64,000 nucleotides of DNA from Mesorhizobium sp. AR10. Its GTDB lineage: Bacteria > Pseudomonadota > Alphaproteobacteria > Rhizobiales > Rhizobiaceae. The stretch is taken from positions 5,248,001 through 5,312,000 of the forward strand of contig NZ_CP080524.1 of the NCBI RefSeq assembly GCF_024746795.1, read 5' to 3'. This document shows, one piece after another, positions 9,437 through 17,402 of the stretch (its first letter is position 1; the number at the start of each line of letters is the position of its first letter). The notes under the pieces were generated by a model that was not told the DNA's origin, made no database searches, and worked only from the letters and a program-made list of their open reading frames with translations. The position numbers and the translations under genes were made by a program.

Positions 9437-10021
9437 ATGGTACACGCATTGTCCAGTTCGAACGTTGGAACCACCAAGCTTGGCCAGGTGAAAACTGTCC
9501 CCACCATCCTCCCGCCTTCGACGCCAGCCCCGTATTCGGCTCCGGTGGTCATTCCACCCGGGGCCGGTGCTCGCTTCAACCTGGGCGGTTTCGGCATCAA
9601 CTGGAAGATCGACGGCGTCCATACGGACCGGCGCTTCTCCGTCATCCAGCATCCGTTGGCGCCGCGCGCGCTGGCGGCGCCGTTGCACCGGCACCATCGC
9701 GAGGATGAGTATTCCTTCCTGCTGACCGGCACACTCGGTGCGTTGCTCGGCGACGATGTCGTCATCGCCGAACCGGGCACATGGGTGTTCAAACCGCGCG
9801 GTCAGTGGCACACATATTGGAACGCGGGCGATGTGCCATGCGAAATCATCGAGGTGTATTCGCCGGCAGGTTTCGAGGATTATTTCCGCGAATTGGCTCC
9901 GATCTGGCCGGACAGGACGAAATCCGCCGAGCTGCTGCGGAAATACCAACTGGACCTGGACTTCGACAGCGTCCCTGGCCTCTGCACACGTTTTGGCCTG
10001 ACCTCCGCCCGTCCTAACTAG
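9437..10021 (+). CDS. Cupin domain-containing protein
   Basis: The 194-residue protein begins MVHALSSSNVGTT after a strong GGAGG ribosome-binding site at about 9428-9432. A cupin barrel covers roughly residues 60-160, with a metal-site-like pattern in LHRHHREDEYSFLLTG (histidines and glutamate) and a later histidine in PRGQWHTYWNAGD. The family includes quercetinase-like dioxygenases, isomerases and non-enzymatic binding proteins, so the substrate is open. It is divergent from a TetR regulator that probably controls it. An ATG at 9410 is in frame but too close to the predicted transcription start. Confidence 0.85.
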   Translation: MVHALSSSNVGTTKLGQVKTVPTILPPSTPAPYSAPVVIPPGAGARFNLGGFGINWKIDGVHTDRRFSVIQHPLAPRALAAPLHRHHREDEYSFLLTGTLGALLGDDVVIAEPGTWVFKPRGQWHTYWNAGDVPCEIIEVYSPAGFEDYFRELAPIWPDRTKSAELLRKYQLDLDFDSVPGLCTRFGLTSARPN

Positions 10022-10075
10022 ACGTATCGACGCCAAAGGCGGCTTGTCGCGGCCTGCAATCCCTGGTCGGATAGT

Positions 10076-10732
10076 TCAACCCGTCTTCTCGTCGAGCAGC
10101 CCTGAGACGAAATCGAACAAGCCGGGCCGGCGGTCGCGCCTCAGCCGCTCGGCGGTGACGATGCCGCGCACCTCGGCGAAGGCGCGGTCGAGATCGTCGT
10201 TGATGATGACGAAGTCGTATTCCTTCCAGTGCTCGATCTCGTTGCGGGCGTTTTTCAGCCGTGTCTCGATCACAGATTCCTGGTCCTCGGCGCGGCGCTT
10301 CAGCCGTGCCTTCAGTTCCTTCATCGATGGCGGCAGGATGAAGATCGAGACGATGTCGGCGCGCATCTTCTCCTTGAGCTGCTGCGCGCCCTGCCAGTCG
10401 ATGTCGAACAGCATGTCGCGGCCTTGCGCCAGCGCCAGTTCGGCCGGCTCGCGCGGTGTCGCGTAGCAATTGCCGTGCACCTCGGCCCATTCGAGCAGTT
10501 CGTCGGAATCGCGCAGCCGCTCGAACTCGCGCATGGTGCGGAAGTGATAGTGGACACCCTCGATCTCGCTGCCGCGGCGCGGCCGCGTGGTGACGGAGAC
10601 CGATAGTTCCAGGCTGGAATCGCTTTCCAGCAGGTTGCGCGCAATCGTCGATTTGCCGGCGCCGGACGGCGACGAAAGCACGAGCATCAGGCCCCGACGG
10701 CGAATGCGGGAACCTACATCCTTGGCGGCCAT
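10076..10732 (-). CDS. gmk: Guanylate kinase
   Basis: The 218-residue protein has the P-loop [16 protein letters not shown] near the N-terminus, the GMP-binding stretch [19 protein letters not shown], and [14 protein letters not shown], all diagnostic of guanylate kinase. It phosphorylates GMP to GDP with ATP in the cytosol and is normally essential. It starts 6 bp after yicC ends on the same strand, at the downstream end of the mltG-yicC-gmk string, an order common in Hyphomicrobiales and partly shared with enterobacteria (yicC near gmk). Length is normal. Confidence 0.97.
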   Translation of the reverse strand: MAAKDVGSRIRRRGLMLVLSSPSGAGKSTIARNLLESDSSLELSVSVTTRPRRGSEIEGVHYHFRTMREFERLRDSDELLEWAEVHGNCYATPREPAELALAQGRDMLFDIDWQGAQQLKEKMRADIVSIFILPPSMKELKARLKRRAEDQESVIETRLKNARNEIEHWKEYDFVIINDDLDRAFAEVRGIVTAERLRRDRRPGLFDFVSGLLDEKTG

Positions 10733-10738
10733 CGGGGT

Positions 10739-11629
10739 TTACTCCAGATTCTGGACCTGTTCGCGAAACTGGTCGACCACTGCCTTGAGCTCCAGCCCGA
10801 TGGCGGTCACTGCCGCAGCGTTCGACTTCGAGCACAGCGTATTCGATTCGCGGTTAAATTCCTGTGCCAGAAAATCGAGCTTGCGGCCGACGGCGCCGCC
10901 ATTTGCCAGCAGCGCCCGGCCCGACACCACATGCGTCTTCAGCCGGTCGATCTCCTCGCGGATGTCTGCCTTGGTGGCAAGGAACGCCGCTTCCATGTGC
11001 AGGCGGCCAGCGTCGAGATTGGCTGACACATCCATCAACAGCGCGACCTGCTCGGCGATCCGCGAGCGGATCGCCGCCGGCTCGCGCGACGGATCAGCCT
11101 CTGCTTGCAGCGTCAGCACCTCGATGGCGTCGATGTGGCCGGACAAGAGCGAACGCAGTGCCGCGCCCTCGCCCTGGCGCGACTGCTCCAGCCCGCCCAG
11201 CGCCACTTCCAGTGCCGACAGTATCGCCGTGTCGAGCGTGGCCCGCGCCTCTTCGGTTTCACTGCTTTCGGGGATGTCGAGCACGCCGCGCAACGCAAGC
11301 AGCCCGTCGGCTGTCGCAGGTGCGACCCCGAACTGCTCCTGCAGCCGCTTGGCAAGCCCCGCCAGATCTTTCAGGAAGGCTTCGTTGACCACCGGCTGCG
11401 CTTGCGTGCCGGCGGCGCGGCCGATGGTCAGCGTCGCCTGGAAGTTGCCACGTGCAAAGCGCTTCTGCACCGTCTGCCTGACGGCCGGCTCCAGCCGCTC
11501 AAAACCTTGCGGCAGCCGCAGCCTGACCTCGACGCTCTTGCCGTTGACCGACTTGACCTCCCAGGCGATCGACGTGCCGTCATGTTCGGCCACAGCGCGC
11601 GCGAAACCGGTCATGCTCTGCAAATTCAT
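10739..11629 (-). CDS. YicC/YloC family endoribonuclease
   Basis: Starting at ATG 11629 (MNLQSMTGFARAVAEHDG) the protein has 296 residues. The N-terminal SMTGFARA motif and the C-terminal EEIDRLKTHV and GRKLDFLAQEFNRESNTL segments are signatures of the YicC_N and DUF1732 domains. Family members are now described as endoribonucleases linked to small-RNA turnover in E. coli. An upstream in-frame ATG would add 32 residues outside the family's usual length. The gene lies directly upstream of gmk, the standard context. Confidence 0.93.
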   Translation of the reverse strand: MNLQSMTGFARAVAEHDGTSIAWEVKSVNGKSVEVRLRLPQGFERLEPAVRQTVQKRFARGNFQATLTIGRAAGTQAQPVVNEAFLKDLAGLAKRLQEQFGVAPATADGLLALRGVLDIPESSETEEARATLDTAILSALEVALGGLEQSRQGEGAALRSLLSGHIDAIEVLTLQAEADPSREPAAIRSRIAEQVALLMDVSANLDAGRLHMEAAFLATKADIREEIDRLKTHVVSGRALLANGGAVGRKLDFLAQEFNRESNTLCSKSNAAAVTAIGLELKAVVDQFREQVQNLE

Positions 11630-11652
11630 AGTTCCCGCACGTCCCCCTGGCG

Positions 11653-11742
11653 GCATGATCCCGAATGCGGCTGCAGACCGGATCATGCACGGCTTCAATA
11701 TGCCGGAGCGCCCATGCGCGCTCAATACGGCGCTGGGCGCTC
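11653..11742. repeat. Palindromic element and hairpin between mltG and yicC
   Basis: GCATGATCC (11653-11661) is the exact reverse complement of GGATCATGC (11680-11688). It resembles the CATGATC...GATCATG element at 46409-46473. A second inverted repeat follows: GAGCGCCCA (11706-11714) and TGGGCGCTC (11734-11742), then a short T-run. These look like small dispersed rhizobial repeats lying in the 184-bp gap of the operon. A processing or attenuation role is possible but not shown. Confidence 0.5.
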
Positions 11743-11813
11743 TTTCAAAGTGTTAGAGCGTCCCTGGCGCGTTCAAACGGACGCACAAGGGACAATTTCA
11801 AAATCGTCAGGCG

Positions 11814-13046
11814 CTACTGCGCGGCCCCTGCATCGCCACCGGCGTCGCCATCGCCAGCATCGGCGGGAGCATCGGTCTGGCCTTCCACCTTGGCGGCTCC
11901 GGCTTTGGCGGCATCCTCGGCCTGCTTCTTCTGCAGCACCCGGTAGCGGGCGACGTTCTCGTTGTGCTCGTCGAGCGTCGCCGCAAAAACGTGACCGCCG
12001 GTGCCGTCGGCGACGAAATAGAGGTCATCAGTCTTCGACGGATTGGCGACGGCTTCCAGTGCTGCGCGGCCGGGATTGGCGATCGGCGTCGGCGGCAGGC
12101 CGTTGATCACATAGGTGTTGTAGGGCGTCGGCTTCTCGATGTCCGACTGATAGATCGGGCGGTCTGCGGGTTTGCCCTTGCCGCCGAACAGGCCATAGAT
12201 GATGGTCGGATCGGACTGCAGCCGCATGCCCTTGGCCAGCCGGTTGAGGAAGACGGCGGCTACGCGCGAGCGCTCATCACCCTTGCCAGTCTCCTTCTCG
12301 ACGATCGATGCCAGCGTGACGAAGTCGTCGACATTGGCCAAAGGCAGGTCGGGGGCGCGCCGCTGCCAGACGTCGTCGACCAGCTTCTTCTGGTCGGCCA
12401 GAAGCTTGTCGATCATCTGCTGGCGCGTAGCACCCCGGGTAAAGCGCAGCGTATCGGTGGCGAGGCTGCCCTCCAGCGGCATGGCCGCCGGCATGTCGCC
12501 GGTCAACGCGGCCTGATCGGCAATGCGCTCCATCGCCTGCTCGACCGTCAGACCCTCGGGAATGGTCAGCGAATACATCACCGACTTGCCGCTCTTCAGC
12601 ATTTCCATGATGTCGCGCATCGAGGCCTGCGGCTTGATCTCATATTCGCCCGCCTTCAGCGCCGAATCGTTGCCGAAGGCGCGCACGCCAAGGCGGAAGA
12701 CGCGGGCGTCGCTGATCAGTCCGCGCCGCTCGAGTTGTTCGGCGATGTCCTGGACGCCGGTGTTCGGCTTGACCAGGAAGGTGTCGCCATTGGCCGACGG
12801 ACCGGGTTCGTAGAATTCCTGCCTGCCGAAATAGAGCGCAACGCCGGCCGCCAGAACCATCAGCACCACCGAAGAGATGACGAAGTTCATGAACACGACG
12901 ATCTGGCTGCGCGAGGCGCGCGAGCGCCTGGGCGGCGGCGTGCCGGCTTCAGGCCGCAATGCCTCGCTGGCCGTCTTCGGCACGATCGGACCAGGCGCAG
13001 CCTGTCGCTGCCCGAATTCTCCGTTGCCCGCCGGATTTGTGTTCAT
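11814..13046 (-). CDS. mltG: Endolytic transglycosylase MltG
   Basis: The 410-residue protein has a cytosolic N-terminus, one membrane helix (about residues 49-72, IVVFMNFVISSVVLMVLAAG), then a periplasmic YceG domain. Characteristic motifs are IPEGLTVEQ, FVTLASIVEKETGK with the catalytic glutamate, and NRLAKGMRLQSDPTIIYGL. It cleaves nascent peptidoglycan strands and is thought to set glycan length. The C-terminal 40 residues are rich in Ala, Gly and Asp and are probably disordered. It sits downstream of fabF, as in many alphaproteobacteria. Confidence 0.95.
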   Translation of the reverse strand: MNTNPAGNGEFGQRQAAPGPIVPKTASEALRPEAGTPPPRRSRASRSQIVVFMNFVISSVVLMVLAAGVALYFGRQEFYEPGPSANGDTFLVKPNTGVQDIAEQLERRGLISDARVFRLGVRAFGNDSALKAGEYEIKPQASMRDIMEMLKSGKSVMYSLTIPEGLTVEQAMERIADQAALTGDMPAAMPLEGSLATDTLRFTRGATRQQMIDKLLADQKKLVDDVWQRRAPDLPLANVDDFVTLASIVEKETGKGDERSRVAAVFLNRLAKGMRLQSDPTIIYGLFGGKGKPADRPIYQSDIEKPTPYNTYVINGLPPTPIANPGRAALEAVANPSKTDDLYFVADGTGGHVFAATLDEHNENVARYRVLQKKQAEDAAKAGAAKVEGQTDAPADAGDGDAGGDAGAAQ

Positions 13047-13133
13047 AGCGCCCTACCATCTCTTGCGACGAATCCCCTTGGGCAGAGTAGGGGCGAATAT
13101 GGCAAAATTGACGACAGGCTGTTTGCGAACCGG

Positions 13134-14396
13134 TCAGCCATTGTAGCGCTGGAAGATGAGTGAGGCGTTGGTGCCGCCGAAGCCGAAGGAATTGGACAGT
13201 GCGACGTCGACCTGGCGGGAGCGCGGCGTGTTCGGCACCAGGTCGATCGCGGTTTCGCGCTCCGGGTTGTCCAGATTGATGGTGGCGGGCGCGATGTTGT
13301 CGCGGATGGCGAGGATCGAAAAGATCGCCTCGGCGGCACCGGCCGCACCCAGGAGATGGCCGATCGACGACTTGGTCGACGACATCGAAATCTTGGACGC
13401 GGCATTGCCGACCAGCCGCTCGACGGCGCCGAGCTCGATCGTGTCGGCCATGGTCGAGGTGCCGTGGGCGTTGATGTAGTCAATATCGGATGGCGTCAGC
13501 TTTGCCCGGTTCAGCGCCGCCGTCATGCAGCGGAAGGCGCCGTCGCCGTCTTCGGCGGGCGCGGTGATGTGATAGGCGTCGCCGGTCAGGCCATAGCCGG
13601 TGACCTCGGCATAGATCTTGGCGCCGCGCGCCTTGGCGTGTTCGAGCTCTTCCAGCACGACGACGCCGGCACCCTCGCCCATGACGAAGCCGTCGCGGTC
13701 GCGGTCATAGGGACGCGATGCCTTCTCCGGCGTGTCGTTGCGCTCGGTGGACAGCGCCCGGCAAGCGGCAAAGCCGGCGAGCGAAAGCCGCGTCACCGGC
13801 GATTCGGCGCCGCCGGCCAGCATCACGTCGGCATCGCCGAAGATGATCAGCCGGGCGGCGTCGCCAATGGCGTGCGCGCCGGTCGAGCAAGCGGTGACGA
13901 CGGCGTGGTTGGGCCCTTTCAGCCCGTGCCGGATCGACACTTGCCCGGATACGAGGTTGATGATGTTTCCAGGGATGAAGAACGGGCTGATGCGGCGCGG
14001 GCCACGCTCTTTCAGGATGATGGCGTTCTCGGCGATGCCTTCAAGGCCGCCGATGCCGGAGCCAATCATGACGCCCGTCGCGCAGCGCTCCTGCTCGGTC
14101 TGGGGCTCCCAGCCGGAATCCTTGAGCGCTTCGTCGGCGGCCGCAATCCCGTAAAGGATGAAGTCGCCGATCTTGCGCAGTTCCTTCGGCTCGAGCACAG
14201 CTTCGGGATTGAGCGTGCCGTTGGAGCCGTCACCGCGAGGAATGACGTGGGCGATCTTGCAGGCAAGATCCTCCACTTCGAACTCGGTGACGCGCTTGGC
14301 CGCACTGCGGCCGGTCAGAAGGGCCTTCCAGCTGTGCTCGAAGCCCATACCGAACGGCGAAACCAGGCCAAGGCCCGTGACGACGACACGCCTCAT
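13134..14396 (-). CDS. fabF: 3-oxoacyl-[acyl-carrier-protein] synthase II
   Basis: The 420-residue beta-ketoacyl-ACP synthase shows the catalytic triad in order: cysteine in VVTACSTGAHAIGDA, histidine in INAHGTSTMADTIE, and histidine in SSIGHLLGAAGAAEA. It starts MRRVVVTGLGLVSPFG. It condenses malonyl-ACP with acyl-ACP in fatty acid elongation. It follows acpP by 34 bp on the same strand, the standard acpP-fabF order. No anomalies are visible. Confidence 0.97.
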   Translation of the reverse strand: MRRVVVTGLGLVSPFGMGFEHSWKALLTGRSAAKRVTEFEVEDLACKIAHVIPRGDGSNGTLNPEAVLEPKELRKIGDFILYGIAAADEALKDSGWEPQTEQERCATGVMIGSGIGGLEGIAENAIILKERGPRRISPFFIPGNIINLVSGQVSIRHGLKGPNHAVVTACSTGAHAIGDAARLIIFGDADVMLAGGAESPVTRLSLAGFAACRALSTERNDTPEKASRPYDRDRDGFVMGEGAGVVVLEELEHAKARGAKIYAEVTGYGLTGDAYHITAPAEDGDGAFRCMTAALNRAKLTPSDIDYINAHGTSTMADTIELGAVERLVGNAASKISMSSTKSSIGHLLGAAGAAEAIFSILAIRDNIAPATINLDNPERETAIDLVPNTPRSRQVDVALSNSFGFGGTNASLIFQRYNG

Positions 14397-14430
14397 CGCA
14401 GGTCCTCCCCGGTATTGCCTGCGAAAAGCC

Positions 14431-14667
14431 TCAGGCCGAAGCCTTGTCGATGTACTTCACGGCATCGCCGACGGTCAGGATGGTCTCGGCCGCATCGTCG
14501 GGAATCTCGACGCCGAATTCTTCTTCGAACGCCATGACGAGTTCGACCGTGTCGAGGCTGTCCGCGCCCAGATCATCGATGAAGCTTGCCTGCTCCGTCA
14601 CCTTGTCGGCTTCCACGCCAAGATGTTCGATGACGATCTTCTTGACGCGCTCTGCGGTGTCACTCAT
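14431..14667 (-). CDS. acpP: Acyl carrier protein AcpP
   Basis: The 78-residue acidic protein ([17 protein letters not shown]) contains the phosphopantetheine attachment serine in [20 protein letters not shown]. It carries growing acyl chains for the Fab enzymes encoded around it. The ATG at 14667 is preferred over one three codons upstream because it gives the conserved MSDTAERV start. It lies between fabG and fabF as in most bacteria. Confidence 0.97.
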   Translation of the reverse strand: MSDTAERVKKIVIEHLGVEADKVTEQASFIDDLGADSLDTVELVMAFEEEFGVEIPDDAAETILTVGDAVKYIDKASA

Positions 14668-14856
14668 TTGGGGCATCCTCGTCTTTTGTTTGTTTGTCTT
14701 CGTTAGCGGGCAGAATGCCGCTAATCAAGCTGAAAGATGGTCCTGCCGGAAACGCAATGGCGACAGACCGGTTTTTGCCCGAACCGCCGGGTTGCGGGCC
14801 GCATTACACGAAAACTGGCGCGCGTCCAAGGCGAAATGGGGTGTTTCCCGCAACTG

Positions 14857-15594
14857 TTAGATCATCGCCATGCCGCCATTGACGTGAATGGTCTGGCCGG
14901 TGACGTAGGCGGCTTCGTTGGAAGCGAGATAGGCGACGGCCGACGCCACTTCGGCGCTGGTGCCCATGCGCCGGCTCGGGATCGCCGCCATGATCGCCTC
15001 TTTCTGCTTGTCGTTGAGCTTGTCGGTCATTGCCGATTCGATGAAGCCCGGGGCGACGCAGTTGACGGTGATGTTGCGGGTGGCGATCTCCTGCGCCAGC
15101 GACTTGGAAAAACCGATCATGCCGGCCTTGGAAGCGCAGTAGTTGGTCTGGCCGGGATTGCCGGTGACGCCGACCACGGACGTGATGTTGATGATGCGGC
15201 CGTGCCGGCGCCGCATCATCGGATGCGTGAGTTCGCGGGTCAGCCGGAAGACGGCGGTCAGATTGACCTCGAGCACCGAATCCCAGTCGGCATCCGCCAT
15301 GCGCACGAACAGCCCGTCCTTGGTGATGCCGGCATTGTTGACCAGGATGTCGACACCTTCGAGATCGGCCTCCGCCTTCTGACCGAGCGCCTTGACCTCG
15401 TCGCGATTGGAAAGGTTGGCCGGGAACAGCTTGACCCGGTCGCCGAGCTCATTGGCCAGCGTCTCCAGTTTCTCGACGCGCGTGCCGTGCAGGCCGACGA
15501 TGGCGCCTTGCGCATGCAGCACCCGGGCGATCGCCTCGCCGATGCCCCCCGATGCGCCGGTGACGAGCGCCTTGCGGCCGGTCAGTTCGAACAT
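14857..15594 (-). CDS. fabG: 3-oxoacyl-[acyl-carrier-protein] reductase
   Basis: The 245-residue short-chain dehydrogenase/reductase begins MFELTGRKALVTGASGGIGEA with the NADPH-binding TGxxxGIG motif. It has NNAGITKDGLFVRM and the catalytic SxnYxxxK residues in ITSVVGVTGNPGQTNYCASK, and ends INVNGGMAMI-like as FabG does. It reduces beta-ketoacyl-ACP in fatty acid synthesis. A 41-bp gap separates its start from the stop of the toxin gene upstream, so it probably shares a transcript with the inserted toxin-antitoxin genes and fabD. Confidence 0.96.
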   Translation of the reverse strand: MFELTGRKALVTGASGGIGEAIARVLHAQGAIVGLHGTRVEKLETLANELGDRVKLFPANLSNRDEVKALGQKAEADLEGVDILVNNAGITKDGLFVRMADADWDSVLEVNLTAVFRLTRELTHPMMRRRHGRIINITSVVGVTGNPGQTNYCASKAGMIGFSKSLAQEIATRNITVNCVAPGFIESAMTDKLNDKQKEAIMAAIPSRRMGTSAEVASAVAYLASNEAAYVTGQTIHVNGGMAMI

Positions 15595-15635
15595 GTCATA
15601 TCCTCTTTTTTCCCGAAAACTCAGCCAGCGAGCCT

Positions 15636-15902
15636 CTATCTGTATACGTCGCCGCGGTGGCCTATCGTTACCACCAGAATGACGAGCCGGTCATCCTGGA
15701 CATCGCAAATGATCCGATAGTCGCCGACGCGATATCGCCAGAAGGTCGCTAGCGGGCCCTTCAGCGGCTTGCCGAGTTCGCGCGGATTATCGAGGACGGC
15801 AATACGGTTCTCGATGAAGTCGCGAATACGATGACGTGTCTGCGGATCCAACTTTTCGACGAATTTGCGCGCCGAGCGGGCATATTCAAGCGTCCAGGCC
15901 AC
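15636..15902 (-). CDS. RelE/ParE family toxin
   Basis: The 88-residue protein MAWTLEYARSARKFVEKLD has the RelE/ParE fold pattern: two N-terminal helices, then strands ending in WRYRVGDYRIICDVQDDRL and the C-terminal IGHRGDVYR. RelE-type members cleave mRNA on the ribosome and ParE types poison gyrase; sequence alone leans to RelE because of GDYRIIC...GHRxxVY. Its start overlaps the antitoxin end by 17 bp. The pair lies in line, same strand, between fabD and fabG, so toxin mRNA probably shares transcripts with essential fatty-acid genes. Confidence 0.88.
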   Translation of the reverse strand: MAWTLEYARSARKFVEKLDPQTRHRIRDFIENRIAVLDNPRELGKPLKGPLATFWRYRVGDYRIICDVQDDRLVILVVTIGHRGDVYR

Positions 15903-16107
15903 GCCAGAAATCCTCGGCTTTCACGACCTCCTCCTCGCCGCTCCTGATCCGCTCCAGGACTTCGGCCGCGAGGTAATAGTCCTCCACGTCCTCGAGCCCA
16001 CGTTCGATGAGCTCGCGCAGATAGTAAGCCTTGCTGCGGCCGGTCTTGTTCGCCAGAAAATCCAGACGCTCTTCGATTTCGGGAGCAAGTCGGATCGAGG
16101 TGGGCAT
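15886..16107 (-). CDS. Ribbon-helix-helix antitoxin (RelB/ParD-like)
   Basis: The 73-residue protein starts at ATG 16107 (MPTSIRLAPEIEERLDFLA) behind AAGGAG. Residues 1-45 form a ribbon-helix-helix DNA-binding domain (SIRLAPEIEERLDFLANKTG, then RSKAYYLRELIERGLED). The acidic C-terminus (EEEVVKAEDFWRGLDA) is the likely toxin-neutralising segment. A perfect 16-bp palindrome 14 bp upstream of the start is the obvious autoregulatory operator. An in-frame ATG at 16158 would place the operator inside the gene and is disfavoured. Confidence 0.88.
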   Translation of the reverse strand: MPTSIRLAPEIEERLDFLANKTGRSKAYYLRELIERGLEDVEDYYLAAEVLERIRSGEEEVVKAEDFWRGLDA

Positions 16108-16120
16108 ACTGCTCTCCTTG

Positions 16121-16136
16121 TGAATACATGTATTCA
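16121..16136. promoter_or_regulatory. Perfect palindromic operator of the toxin-antitoxin pair
   Basis: TGAATACATGTATTCA reads the same on both strands over 16 bp and contains the inner palindrome ATACATGTAT. It lies immediately upstream of the antitoxin ribosome-binding site, where ribbon-helix-helix antitoxins bind to repress their own promoter. The AT-rich sequence stands out from the GC-rich surroundings. Confidence 0.75.
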
Positions 16137-16193
16137 TGTATCGCGATGAGGCCGGCAATTCAAGCCCGGGGAGCCTCTATGCGGACGAGCGGG

Positions 16194-17141
16194 TCACCCC
16201 AACGCTGCCAGAGCCGCCTCGACATCGGCCGGCGTGCCGACGGCGCCGGTGGCGATGTCGCGGTTGATGCGCCGCGCCAGTCCCGACAGCACTTTGCCGG
16301 CGCCCACTTCATAAAGCGTCGTAGCACCGTTCGCGCCGAACCACTCCACCGTTTCGCGCCAGCGCACGCGGCCGGTCACCTGTTCGACCAGCCGGCTGGC
16401 TATCGCGTCGGGATCGCTGGACGGGGTCACCGACACGTTGGAGACGACGGGAACGACCGGCGCGTTCTTCGTCACGCCGGCCAGCGCCTCGCGCATGACA
16501 TTGGCGGCGGGCGCCATCAGTGCCGAGTGGAAGGGTGCCGAGACCTGCAGCATCAGCGCCCGCTTGGCGCCCTTTTCCGTGCACAGCTTCGCCGCCAGTT
16601 CGACCGCGGCCTTCGCGCCGGAGATGACCAACTGGCCGCCGCCATTGTCGTTGGCTATCTGGCAAACCTTGGCCGAGCCCTTGGCGGCTTCCGCGCAAGC
16701 GGCTTCGACATCCGCCTGCTCCAGCCCTATGATCGCCGCCATCGCGCCCTCGCCGGCCGGCACCGCCGCCTGCATGGCGTTGCCGCGGATGCGCAACAGC
16801 CGGGCGGCATCGGCGACGGACACGAAACCGGCGGCGGCAAGTGCCGAATATTCGCCGAGCGAATGGCCGGCGACATAGGCGACCTTGTCCTTCAGCGAAA
16901 AGCCACGCGCTTCCAGCGCCCGGATCGCCGCTAGCGATACCGCCATCAGCGCCGGCTGGGCATTGGCGGTCAGCGTCAGCGTCTCTTCCGGCCCTTCCCA
17001 GATCAGCTTCGACAGGTTTTCGCCAAGTGCCTCATCGACTTCCTCGAAGATCCGGCGCGATTCCGCAAAGGCGTCGGCAAGGTCCTTGCCCATGCCGACA
17101 GCCTGGCTGCCCTGTCCCGGAAAGGTGAATGCGACGGCCAT
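16194..17141 (-). CDS. fabD: Malonyl-CoA:ACP transacylase
   Basis: From ATG 17141 (MAVAFTFPGQGSQAVGMGKD) the protein has 315 residues. It shows the N-terminal GQGSQ motif, the active-site serine in VAGHSLGEYSALAAAG, and the second catalytic histidine in SAPFHSALM. It transfers malonyl groups from CoA to ACP, feeding the enzymes encoded downstream. An upstream in-frame ATG at 17273 would add 44 residues unlike the family. It is the first gene of the fabD-(TA)-fabG-acpP-fabF string and divergent from the LtaS-family gene. Confidence 0.97.
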   Translation of the reverse strand: MAVAFTFPGQGSQAVGMGKDLADAFAESRRIFEEVDEALGENLSKLIWEGPEETLTLTANAQPALMAVSLAAIRALEARGFSLKDKVAYVAGHSLGEYSALAAAGFVSVADAARLLRIRGNAMQAAVPAGEGAMAAIIGLEQADVEAACAEAAKGSAKVCQIANDNGGGQLVISGAKAAVELAAKLCTEKGAKRALMLQVSAPFHSALMAPAANVMREALAGVTKNAPVVPVVSNVSVTPSSDPDAIASRLVEQVTGRVRWRETVEWFGANGATTLYEVGAGKVLSGLARRINRDIATGAVGTPADVEAALAALG

Positions 17142-17402
17142 GTGCGGCTCCCAAACGGCTGGTTTTCCTTGCCTGTGACGCAAGGCGGGCAGCCAAGTCA
17201 AGTCCACTGTGGCCCGGCCTGACGTCGGCGTTGCTGGCCGAGTGTCTGATCCAAAAGGCTTTTTGGCGATCACTCATGATGAAAATCGCTCACGATTCGT
17301 TTGCTGGCTCTTCTTATTTTCGCCACAGGCGCTAGCTTTGCGTGACAGTTCGATGACAATTCAGTGACGCGTGCGTTACGGGCCGGGGATTTTAAGGTGG
17401 CA

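Noticed and set aside
17251..17266. CCAAAA/TTTTGG hairpin upstream of the LtaS-family gene
   Set aside because: Only 6 AT-rich pairs and no gene ends here, so a terminator or riboswitch call is unsupported.
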